A DNA stretch of 6,738 nt from Helicobacteraceae bacterium (GCA_027057185.1 JALUJE010000276.1:1-6738), one strand, 5' to 3'; numbered from the stretch's first letter, positions 1 to 6,180 are shown. Program-made: numbers and translations. Notes: generated by a model not told the origin, from the sequence alone.

Positions 1-73
1 TAAGACGACAACAACGGAGATTAGCAAAAAGTCGGCTGTCGATTCGTTGAATGATGCGGGGGATTTGTATTAA
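1..73 (+). CDS. napG: NapG C-terminus, ferredoxin-type quinol dehydrogenase component (partial)
   Basis: Only the last 23 codons and the TAA stop (71-73) lie in the window, read in the frame that starts at base 2; the peptide ends in DAGDLY. No cofactor motif remains in this piece, so the assignment rests on position: the gene immediately before napH in the Campylobacterota nap operon is napG. NapG is a periplasmic Tat-exported protein with four [4Fe-4S] clusters that pairs with NapH in quinol oxidation. The stop codon shares one base with the napH start (TAATG), so the two genes look translationally coupled. Another gene ending here cannot be excluded without upstream sequence. Confidence 0.7.
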   Translation, partial: KTTTTEISKKSAVDSLNDAGDLY

Positions 74-918
74 TGAAACATTTTTACGATAAGTACCGTT
101 TTTTATTTCTGAGACGATTGACGCAGCTTGGTTTGTTGTTGCTTTATATGACGGGCAGCTATTGGGGATGGACCTTTTTGATGGGAAATTTAAGTTCTTC
201 ATCACTTCTGGGATTCCTTCCGCTAAGTGACCCGTACGCTGTTTTGCAGATGTTTGTAGCAGGTGCCGCATTGAGTACCAATTTGCTTCTTGGTGCGGCA
301 ATTATTGTGTTGTTTTATATGGTCATAGGGGGACGTGCATTTTGCAGCTGGGTTTGTCCGGTCAATATGATTACCGATGCAGCCAACTATTGTCGACGTA
401 CGTTTGACTTTGATAAAATACAGAAAAAACAGCCTGCGTCACGTCAGATACGCTACTGGATTATTGGGCTGAGTCTCATCATTTCAGCAGCGTTTGGTGT
501 GGCCGCATTTGAATTTATTTCACCGGTATCCATGGTACACCGCGGTATTATTTTTGGTCTTGGGTTTGGTTGGGCAGCGATGCTCGTTATTTTTCTTTTT
601 GATCTGTTTGTACTGAAGAACGGCTGGTGTGGACATATTTGTCCTATTGGCGGGTTTTACTCGCTGATTGGACGATTCAGTCTGTTTCGTGTCCATCATA
701 ATGAAGCCCATTGTACACTGTGCATGAAGTGTAAAGTGGTATGCCCTGAATCTCAGGTACTTCATATGATTGGCAAGAAGAGCATACCGGTATTGTCGGG
801 TGAATGTACAAACTGCGGTCGATGTGTTGAAGTATGTGATGATGATGCTTTAGAATTTTCCATTCGAAAAGTTCTGAAAGCTTCTACGTCACAACCGTTA
901 AAAGAAAAAATATCATAG
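73..918 (+). CDS. napH: NapH, membrane-bound quinol dehydrogenase subunit with two [4Fe-4S] clusters
   Basis: This 281-residue inner-membrane iron-sulfur protein matches NapH in length and layout. Four hydrophobic segments are visible at about residues 13-33, 65-88, 127-149 and 158-180. Two cytoplasmic-loop CxxxCP motifs, characteristic of the NapH/NosR/CcoG group, lie at C91-C95-P96 and C186-C190-P191. The C-terminus is a ferredoxin domain with two clusters: C214, C217, C220, C224-P and C245, C248, C251, C255. The last cysteine is followed by Asp rather than the usual Pro. From family knowledge, NapH oxidises menaquinol and passes electrons to NapG and then NapB/NapA, replacing NapC. The start is the ATG at 73, which overlaps the napG stop; a G-rich stretch at 57-62 may act as the ribosome site. 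Confidence 0.95.
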   Translation: MKHFYDKYRFLFLRRLTQLGLLLLYMTGSYWGWTFLMGNLSSSSLLGFLPLSDPYAVLQMFVAGAALSTNLLLGAAIIVLFYMVIGGRAFCSWVCPVNMITDAANYCRRTFDFDKIQKKQPASRQIRYWIIGLSLIISAAFGVAAFEFISPVSMVHRGIIFGLGFGWAAMLVIFLFDLFVLKNGWCGHICPIGGFYSLIGRFSLFRVHHNEAHCTLCMKCKVVCPESQVLHMIGKKSIPVLSGECTNCGRCVEVCDDDALEFSIRKVLKASTSQPLKEKIS

Positions 919-926
919 GAGAAAAG

Positions 927-1562
927 ATGAAACTTGAAAATCAACTAACCATTGGTCTGCTAACAGCCATAGTGCTCTTAGCGGGATGCAATGAAGCAAG
1001 CAGTGCTGTTCCGGCAGCTCAAAAGTCAGTGACGCAACAGGTGGTCAGTGAGGAGTCTTTGGGATTGCGAAAGACCAATCTCTACACTGAATCAGATACT
1101 ACGGCAGATAAAACTAGTTACACCAAAAGTGCGGCGGGGGAGTCTAAAAAATTCGCAAGAGCATTTCAGGATGCGCCACCAATGATTCCACACAGTACGG
1201 AAGGAATGCTGCCTATCACGATCAAAAACAATGCATGTACGGGATGCCATCTGCCTGAAGTGGCGAAAGATATGGGAGCAACACCTATTCCGGCATCACA
1301 CTTTACGAACTTTAGACCAAGTAAGTCGTACGCCATCGAAGGGGTGAATACATCCAGTGAAAAACTGGCACATATTTCCATTAAACCAGAGAAAAAACTG
1401 GTTGGAGCACGTTTTAACTGTACTCAGTGTCATGCACCGCAGTCTACGGGAAAATTGGCTGTCAGCAATACCTTTAAACCGGAATATTCCGATCCGGACG
1501 GAGACAAAAAGTCAAGTTGGAACGGCTCACGATTTACAGAATATCTAAACACACTCAAGTAA
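927..1562 (+). CDS. napB: NapB, di-haem c-type cytochrome subunit of periplasmic nitrate reductase, possibly a lipoprotein
   Basis: This 211-residue exported protein is the electron-transfer subunit that feeds NapA. Two haem c attachment motifs are present, CTGCH at residues 104-108 and CTQCH at 165-169. The two distal His ligands expected for bis-His haems are H89 in the PPMIPH motif and H125 in the PIPASH motif, and CHAPQ after the second haem is also typical of NapB. The export signal is unusual: a hydrophobic stretch of residues 8-19 runs straight into LAGC (18-21), a good lipobox, which would make C21 a lipidated N-terminus. Residues 22-80 are a Ser/Thr/Ala-rich linker with little predicted structure, before the conserved core. 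A clear ribosome site, AGGAG at 917-921, lies 5 bases before the ATG and overlaps the napH stop. Confidence 0.94.
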   Translation: MKLENQLTIGLLTAIVLLAGCNEASSAVPAAQKSVTQQVVSEESLGLRKTNLYTESDTTADKTSYTKSAAGESKKFARAFQDAPPMIPHSTEGMLPITIKNNACTGCHLPEVAKDMGATPIPASHFTNFRPSKSYAIEGVNTSSEKLAHISIKPEKKLVGARFNCTQCHAPQSTGKLAVSNTFKPEYSDPDGDKKSSWNGSRFTEYLNTLK

Positions 1563-1566
1563 TCGC

Positions 1567-2055
1567 ATGAAGAGAAGAGAGCTTTTTGGTTCTCTTGCTT
1601 CAGCCTTTACGCCCAAGCAAGAGCTTTTAGTTCGTCCGCCATATGTAAGTGAGCATGTGGTTTTTGAGCAGGAGTGTGCTCGATGTGAGGGCAAGTGTGC
1701 CACTGTTTGTGAAGAGCAAATTATCCACATAGGTGAGGATAAAACACCTCGTTTGTTCTTTGGTGAGAGTGGGTGTACCTATTGTGACGAATGTGCCAAA
1801 GTCTGTGAATACGGTGTGTTGCATATCAGTAATAAGGTGCCGATTGCCGCGACATTTGAGATTGATGTGGTGGCATGTATGAGCTGGCATCATGTGATGT
1901 GTTTTTCCTGTAAAGATCCCTGTTTGGACGATGCCATTATTTTTAACGGAGTGTTTCGTCCTGAGATTGACACGAGTAAATGTACATCATGCGGTTTTTG
2001 TGTTAGAGTATGTCCGACAAATGCTATTAGGGTGGAGGTAAAACAATATGGGTAA
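1567..2055 (+). CDS. napF: NapF, cytoplasmic ferredoxin-type nap accessory protein
   Basis: This 162-residue iron-sulfur protein has the standard NapF arrangement. Four-cysteine groups are at C37-C40-C44-C48, C70-C73-C76-C80 and C139-C142-C145-C149-P. Between the last two lies the family-specific stretch C104-x7-C112-x2-C115-x3-C119 followed by DDAIIF. No signal peptide or membrane segment is seen; the N-terminal KRRELFGSL resembles the short basic start of other NapF proteins rather than a full Tat signal. In other bacteria NapF acts in the cytoplasm on NapA before export, possibly in iron-sulfur loading or electron supply. It begins 4 bases after the napB stop with only a weak ribosome site, so translation probably depends on coupling to napB. 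Its end overlaps the next gene by 8 bases. Confidence 0.92.
   Translation: MKRRELFGSLASAFTPKQELLVRPPYVSEHVVFEQECARCEGKCATVCEEQIIHIGEDKTPRLFFGESGCTYCDECAKVCEYGVLHISNKVPIAATFEIDVVACMSWHHVMCFSCKDPCLDDAIIFNGVFRPEIDTSKCTSCGFCVRVCPTNAIRVEVKQYG
2034..2038 (+). promoter_or_regulatory. Ribosome binding site inside the end of napF
   Basis: A full GGAGG lies 9 bases before the ATG at 2048, within the last napF codons. It is the strongest ribosome site in the nap unit and sets the start of the small downstream gene, arguing that this overlapping reading frame is really translated. Confidence 0.75.
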
Positions 2056-2314
2056 AGTAGTCATTAAGTCCAATATTGAGTCAAATGGAATCGGTGGTTG
2101 GTGGATTCGACTGACCGATACGATAGACGGACGGGAGCTGTTCTGTAACGATATGGCAGAATTTGAAAAGAATATTGAGCTGATGGGCGGTGATTATGGT
2201 GGTGATATCGAGGTACAGTGGAGTAGAGACCCCAATATAACGCCGGAACATTTTCATGAAGTCGAGCTGGCTATTCATGCCCATAAGGTTGAAATGGGAA
2301 TAGAGACACCATGA
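2048..2314 (+). CDS. Small conserved-looking protein of unknown function in the nap operon
   Basis: I do not recognise this 88-residue protein. It has no signal peptide, membrane segment or cofactor-type cysteine cluster (a single Cys, C33), so it is probably cytoplasmic. Visible features are a GGWW element at residues 16-19, a short Gly-rich turn (MGGDYGGD, 46-53) and a His/Glu-rich C-terminal helix with H68, H70, H77 and H79 that could bind metal. Evidence that it is a real gene is strong: a GGAGG site at the right distance, an 8-base overlap with the napF end, and an ATGA overlap in which its TGA stop (2312-2314) shares bases with the napL start (2311). It is therefore locked into the nap unit. 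A role in NapA maturation or with NapF/NapL is a guess from position. Confidence 0.82.
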   Translation: MGKVVIKSNIESNGIGGWWIRLTDTIDGRELFCNDMAEFEKNIELMGGDYGGDIEVQWSRDPNITPEHFHEVELAIHAHKVEMGIETP

Positions 2315-3258
2315 AAATATTGTTTTTGCTAGGTACTTTGATCATAACACTGTTAGCCATAGAGAGTCTGAAACCCGATTTTTCGCTGCAGGCTAGTGGC
2401 AATGTTCAGGCTATGGTACATCAGCATGATCTGTTGTATGCGGCCACGAGCAACAGCAGCGTTGAAGTTTTCAGTCTGAAAACCAGAGCGTTGGTACGTA
2501 AAATCGAAATTCCTTATATTAAAGATTTTATGGGTGAGAAGATGCCATCAAAAATCTACTCGCTGGATGTTCGTCATCATAGGATTGTTTTTATTTCTGA
2601 AGGGAAAAGAGGGTATCGGAACCTTTGGCTAGACAATAATGGAACGTTGAAAAAAATCATTGATGTTAGCCAGAAATGGTTTATGCGAAAAGTGATGTTT
2701 GTTGATGATACGCATGTGCTTATTGCTCTACTGAGTAATGAGCTGATATTGTATGATATGGCTACGAATACAGTGCGTTATAACAAGCAAATCAGTGCGT
2801 CATCTTTTTCCGACTTTATGCTGAGTGAAGACAAAAAAACATATGCTGCTACCGATGAAAGCGGTGCGGTGCATCTGGTTGAGACGCAAACAGCACGTAT
2901 TCAGAAGACGCTTGAAGGACAAAACCTCGACAAAGTATATCAGCTTGATTACAAACAAGGTGTCATCCTAACTGCGGGTCAGGACCGCCGGTGTGTAGTG
3001 TACGAGAAAGACGGCAGTGCCTCATACTTGATGTTTCATTTTTTACTGTATAGTTGCGCATTGAGTCCGGATGCCGCACGCGCAGCCGTGGCATATGATG
3101 AAGAGAATGATATTCTCATTTTTGCAACACATACGAAAAGCAAACAATATAATTTAGTCGGACAAAATGCCACATTGACGCAAATTTTATTTTTGGATGC
3201 GTTGCATGTTGCTGCTAGCAGTGAGAGTAGCACCATCAATTTTTGGACATTAAAATAG
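2311..3258 (+). CDS. napL: NapL, periplasmic WD40-like beta-propeller protein
   Basis: This 315-residue protein begins with a hydrophobic export signal (residues 2-17), which may be cleaved or remain as an anchor; no lipobox is seen. The remainder is built from degenerate propeller blades ending in hydrophobic beta-strands, for example at about residues 41-56, 134-149, 176-190, 217-231, 255-271 and 298-314, the last ending with the WD-like FWTLK. NapL is found in the nap clusters of Campylobacterota and its biochemical job is poorly defined; an assembly or stabilising role for the periplasmic nitrate reductase is the usual suggestion. There are no haem or Fe-S motifs. The start overlaps the preceding stop as ATGA with a poor ribosome site, so translation is likely coupled. 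Sequence similarity among NapL proteins is low, so the symbol rests on fold plus position. Confidence 0.85.
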   Translation: MKILFLLGTLIITLLAIESLKPDFSLQASGNVQAMVHQHDLLYAATSNSSVEVFSLKTRALVRKIEIPYIKDFMGEKMPSKIYSLDVRHHRIVFISEGKRGYRNLWLDNNGTLKKIIDVSQKWFMRKVMFVDDTHVLIALLSNELILYDMATNTVRYNKQISASSFSDFMLSEDKKTYAATDESGAVHLVETQTARIQKTLEGQNLDKVYQLDYKQGVILTAGQDRRCVVYEKDGSASYLMFHFLLYSCALSPDAARAAVAYDEENDILIFATHTKSKQYNLVGQNATLTQILFLDALHVAASSESSTINFWTLK

Positions 3259-3268
3259 GAGAGAATTT

Positions 3269-3655
3269 ATGAATATTTCGAGTATTGTGGTGCAGACCAC
3301 TCCCAAGTTTTTAGATGAAGTATTGCGTGATATAAAGGCATGTGAGGTATGTGACTATCATCTGCATGATGCAAAAGGGCGTATTATTATTACCATTGAA
3401 GGGGAGAGCGTCGATGAAGAGTTGAAAAAATTGCGTGTTATCGAAGCTATTCCCCATGTGATTGCTGCAGATATGCAGATGGCCTACAGTGAAGATGAGT
3501 TGGAGCGCAATATTGATGTCATCAATAATTCAGATGCCGTTCCTGCCATGCTTAATGACGATAGTATTGATGTTAAAGATATTGTTTACAATGGTGACTT
3601 AAAACAGAAAATGGATTTGGAAGCCTTTGCGAAGCAGCTAGATAAAGGGCAGTAG
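3269..3655 (+). CDS. napD: NapD, NapA-specific twin-arginine signal chaperone with extended C-terminus
   Basis: This 128-residue cytoplasmic protein has a NapD-type ferredoxin-like fold. Residues 1-75 hold the family pattern: an N-terminal strand (MNISSIVVQT), a helix around 12-26, a strand ending in the DAKGRIIITIEG region (34-45), and a second helix and strand leading to PHVIAADMQMAYS. NapD binds the Tat signal peptide of NapA and delays export until the molybdenum cofactor and Fe-S cluster are inserted. Canonical NapD proteins are roughly 85-110 residues; here an acidic tail of about 50 residues (76-128) follows the fold, with no recognised motif. The ribosome site AGGAG at 3257-3261 overlaps the napL stop and lies 7 bases before the ATG. 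It is the last classical nap gene, and the next gene starts directly after it. Confidence 0.9.
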   Translation: MNISSIVVQTTPKFLDEVLRDIKACEVCDYHLHDAKGRIIITIEGESVDEELKKLRVIEAIPHVIAADMQMAYSEDELERNIDVINNSDAVPAMLNDDSIDVKDIVYNGDLKQKMDLEAFAKQLDKGQ

Positions 3656-3657
3656 TG

Positions 3658-4101
3658 ATGGAGTATAACAGATCTGAATTTCTAATTGAGACGGCAGTAC
3701 CCGAGGATGAACTTATTATTTCCCGAACCGACTTAACAGGAGTGATTACCTATGTTAATGAGACGTTTGCCCAAATTAGCGGGTACACTTCTGCCGAGCT
3801 GGTGGGAAAACCGCACAATATCATTCGCCATCCCGATATGCCCTCAGAGGTCTTTAAGGAGCTGTGGCAAACACTTCAAGAGGGAAAAAAATGGGGTGGT
3901 TTTATTAAAAACATGCGAAGCGACACCGGATTCTACTGGGTTTATGCCGAGGTCAGTGGCGTATTTAAAGAGGGAGAGCTAGTAGAGTATAAATCTATTC
4001 GTACTCCCATTCGATATGAAGAGAAGCTGGAGTACCAAAAACTGTATGATGCCATGCGCTTAAAAGCCAAGGAGCGGCGGCGTATTGTAAAATACATGTA
4101 A
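3658..4101 (+). CDS. Stand-alone Aer/CetB-type FAD-binding PAS domain protein
   Basis: This 147-residue soluble protein is a single PAS domain (about residues 20-120) with a short basic tail. It closely resembles the N-terminal PAS of the energy-taxis receptor Aer. It carries SGYT (41-44), PHNIIRHPDMP (52-62), W79 in the WGG element, KN (84-85) and the YWVYAEV strand (93-99). R57, H58, D60 and W79 fall on the positions known for FAD binding in Aer, so a redox-sensing flavin is likely. There is no transmembrane, HAMP or signalling domain; it ends after ERRRIVKYM. That is the design of CetB, which works with a separate receptor (CetA) in Campylobacter energy taxis, but calling it cetB itself would need a partner. 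The ATG at 3658 is preferred, with AAGGG at 3645-3649 upstream; a GTG at 3655, overlapping the napD stop, would add one residue. Confidence 0.88.
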   Translation: MEYNRSEFLIETAVPEDELIISRTDLTGVITYVNETFAQISGYTSAELVGKPHNIIRHPDMPSEVFKELWQTLQEGKKWGGFIKNMRSDTGFYWVYAEVSGVFKEGELVEYKSIRTPIRYEEKLEYQKLYDAMRLKAKERRRIVKYM

Positions 4102-4106
4102 ACGTG

Positions 4107-5465
4107 CTAGTTTTGATGGCGTGTTTTTTCGACGACACTATTAAGGTTGTGTTGCAGCTGGTTGAGAAGCTGCGAGGTATTGGAGAGCTCTTCGAGGGTT
4201 TGAATGACAATATCTTCACTGGTATCTATGGTTTTATCAATATCTTTTTTTGATGCTTCATCAAGTTCGAGATTCTCTAGTTTTCCATCAATATTTTGGC
4301 TTACTGCTTCAAGTTCTCGTGCGGCATTTTCCGACTCGTTAATGGCCTGTTGGGCATGATCAATCACGGTATTGATTTTATCGACAAAGTGACTCATATG
4401 CATGGAGGCAAGGGTAAGCTCATCGTTCTCTACAGCATCGGTTTGTTGGTAACGTACTTTGGAGTCGTCATCTTCTAAAGAGACGGCCATGGCCTGGGAG
4501 TGTTTTAAAAAGTCATTAAAGTTCTCTTCGATTTTTCGAATCAGGTAAGCAGAGTAGAGCATAAAGAGCAGGGCAATCATACTAGCAGTGTACTGAAACA
4601 GTTGAAGTTCCTCATGCCGTTCACTGGAGTAGGCGGTGTAGGCATCGACGGCATGGTCCATGGCATTGAGAACTACAACGTTAATATCTTTAATGTTGGT
4701 CAATATCCGGTTTAGATCACGCTGCTTGTCCATGAGATCAATAATATAGGCAGAATAGGCATACCAAACATTTTGGTTTTGTGACAGGACTTTATTGAGC
4801 TCGGATAATTCCATTAACGCTGGAGTATGTAAAAAACGCTCCAGTGTCGATTTGTACAGAGAGAAGGCATGAAAAAAACTGGTAATATGTTTCGATTGCC
4901 CGTTGATGAGATATTGGGAGAGATGAAAGGCAATTTTTTGGGTTAACATACGCTGGCGACCGGCATCGTCAATAAATTTTCCTGCAAGATGTGCTTGTAC
5001 CATGACCTTGACAACTGCATCGGAAATATTTAAAATATGTTCGCTCTCTTGGGGAATGTCTTCTTTAAGTGTTCTGGTCTCTTGCAATAGCAGTTTAAAC
5101 TCGTCCAGATAGGTTTTAAAAGTGCTCCAAAGGGCATCTATCTGATGGAGTTGTTCGGCAATGCAAGGTTTTGGCGGTGCATAGATTCCCCGTGTTTTAT
5201 TGCCGTTTAACAGATCTTCAAGTGACCGATCAAACTCCGCTATAGCACTGTTTAGTGTTGTATATTCATCACTGCTGTGATGCTGAAGCCAAAAGGCCTC
5301 TTTGGTGATTTTTTGAGTCAGCATTCGCTGTTTTCCGGCGACGTTAATGACCAGTGAGTCCTGAGTGGATGTGTGATTAATATAGATGGTAATCAAAACA
5401 ATGAATACAATCATTAACGAGAGAACCCCTCCAATCAATTTAATCTGTGATGTGATTTTGGTCAT
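4107..5465 (-). CDS. Two-transmembrane sensor-like protein with twin PilJ/NarX-type periplasmic motifs
   Basis: This 452-residue inner-membrane protein has TM helices at about residues 10-28 and 291-309, flanking a helical periplasmic region of about 260 residues. That region holds two copies of the PilJ N-terminal motif: NVAGKQRMLTQKI (41-53) and DDAGRQRMLTQKI (166-178). The motif is related to the P-box of the nitrate sensors NarX and NarQ, in which the Arg contacts nitrate. The cytoplasmic part (310-452) is acidic and predicted helical/coiled-coil, with Glu- and Gln-rich stretches at 371-452. No methyl-accepting hairpin tip, histidine kinase, GGDEF or clear HAMP domain is visible, so its output is unknown. 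It lies 11 bases behind the Crp/Fnr gene on the same strand, suggesting an operon. A nitrate ligand is inferred from the motif and the nap neighbours. Confidence 0.85.
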   Translation of the reverse strand: MTKITSQIKLIGGVLSLMIVFIVLITIYINHTSTQDSLVINVAGKQRMLTQKITKEAFWLQHHSSDEYTTLNSAIAEFDRSLEDLLNGNKTRGIYAPPKPCIAEQLHQIDALWSTFKTYLDEFKLLLQETRTLKEDIPQESEHILNISDAVVKVMVQAHLAGKFIDDAGRQRMLTQKIAFHLSQYLINGQSKHITSFFHAFSLYKSTLERFLHTPALMELSELNKVLSQNQNVWYAYSAYIIDLMDKQRDLNRILTNIKDINVVVLNAMDHAVDAYTAYSSERHEELQLFQYTASMIALLFMLYSAYLIRKIEENFNDFLKHSQAMAVSLEDDDSKVRYQQTDAVENDELTLASMHMSHFVDKINTVIDHAQQAINESENAARELEAVSQNIDGKLENLELDEASKKDIDKTIDTSEDIVIQTLEELSNTSQLLNQLQHNLNSVVEKTRHQN

Positions 5466-5470
5466 TGTAT

Positions 5471-5476
5471 TCTCCC
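5471..5476 (-). promoter_or_regulatory. Ribosome binding site of the PilJ-like gene
   Basis: On the minus strand GGGAGA lies 5 bases before the ATG (complement of 5463-5465) and directly follows the TAA stop of the upstream Crp/Fnr gene. It fixes this start and shows that the two genes are spaced for one transcript. Confidence 0.7.
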
Positions 5477-6133
5477 TTACTCAAAAATGGCTCGAAGTGC
5501 CTTGGTATCGTTAATGTAAATGGTGCCTTCACGATTTACAATCATCTCGTTACGGGTCAGTTTCTTTAAAATGCGTGAGAGTGTTTCAGGCTGAATGTTC
5601 AACATGTAGGCAATGTCACTTTTTTTTAGACTGTTAAAGCTCTCCAGATCATTCATTAACATAAATGCCACTTTTGCCGTGCCGTCAAAGACAATTTCCC
5701 GGTTAATGATGCACTGCATCATTTTACTTTTTTTGGCAAACTCTTTGAGTAGCCGCATCATCAATTCGGGACTCTGCTCATAAATGGTCTTAAACCCCTC
5801 AAAATCAATGACCAAAACGTCGCTGGGCACGACAAACTCGGCATTGGCAAAACAGCCAATCTCTTCAAAGTCGGTAATTTCGGAAATAAGGGTATCATTG
5901 AAGAGGTTATACATAAAAATTTCATTATCAAAACGGTCGATTTTATAGACTTTAAGCAGACCGGTTTTTAGGTAGAATATTTTAGACTGTTTGTCTTTTT
6001 CATAGTGCAGAATCTCCCCTTTTGCAAAGGACTTTAGTTTAATCACGGGGCATAACTGTTCGAGTTCGTATTGACTCAAGCCGTGAAACAAAGGAATGGT
6101 TTGAAGATACTGTGAATCTACCGTTTGGTACAT
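5477..6133 (-). CDS. Crp/Fnr-family transcriptional regulator without an FNR Fe-S cluster
   Basis: This 218-residue protein has the two-domain Crp/Fnr layout: a cyclic-nucleotide-binding-type beta-barrel (about residues 10-110), a long dimerisation helix (about 118-145) and a C-terminal winged helix-turn-helix (about 148-215). The recognition helix reads QPETLSRILKKL (181-192). E183, S186 and R187 match the E-xx-S-R pattern by which FNR contacts TTGAT half-sites. The four-cysteine set of true FNR is absent; there are only C28, C94 and C141. The barrel also lacks an obvious cAMP-binding RAE-type signature. The effector could be NO (as in DNR or NssR-type proteins), haem or something else. It is the first gene of a minus-strand pair with the PilJ-like gene and diverges from acs. 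Its ribosome site is weak (AAGAG, complement of 6146-6150). Confidence 0.9.
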   Translation of the reverse strand: MYQTVDSQYLQTIPLFHGLSQYELEQLCPVIKLKSFAKGEILHYEKDKQSKIFYLKTGLLKVYKIDRFDNEIFMYNLFNDTLISEITDFEEIGCFANAEFVVPSDVLVIDFEGFKTIYEQSPELMMRLLKEFAKKSKMMQCIINREIVFDGTAKVAFMLMNDLESFNSLKKSDIAYMLNIQPETLSRILKKLTRNEMIVNREGTIYINDTKALRAIFE

Positions 6134-6174
6134 AATGTGTCTTTACTCTTAAAATCTTGTGCACTTCTTCGAGT

Positions 6175-6180
6175 ATTCTA
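6175..6180 (-). promoter_or_regulatory. Putative -10 element for the Crp/Fnr gene
   Basis: The minus strand reads TAGAAT, one mismatch from TATAAT, about 41 bases before the start codon. It would give an untranslated leader of roughly 35 bases. No good -35 lies at 17 bases, but upstream sequence is T-rich, as is common in Campylobacterota promoters. This is a prediction by eye. Confidence 0.4.

Noticed and set aside
520..944. Minus-strand open frames of 60-81 codons across napH
   Set aside because: They are antisense shadows of napH, whose cofactor motifs and membrane segments are unmistakable. They lack ribosome sites and recognisable domains.
1166..1893. Open frames on both strands inside napB and napF
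   Set aside because: They overlap strongly supported haem and Fe-S protein genes, have no ribosome sites and give no family-like sequence.
2081..2284. Minus-strand 67-codon frame opposite the small unknown gene
   Set aside because: The plus-strand frame has a strong ribosome site and coupled overlaps on both sides, and the minus frame has neither.
3752..3982. Plus-strand 76-codon frame inside the PAS gene
   Set aside because: It is an out-of-frame shadow; the PAS frame carries the conserved flavin-binding residues.
4154..4173. Stem-loop GCAGCT-N8-AGCTGC as a terminator for the nap unit
   Set aside because: No T-run follows it on either strand and it lies inside the coding region of the PilJ-like gene, so it is probably coincidental.
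4107..5465. Calling the 452-residue protein a methyl-accepting chemotaxis protein
   Set aside because: The periplasmic part is PilJ-like, but the conserved signalling hairpin tip of chemoreceptors is absent from the cytoplasmic part.
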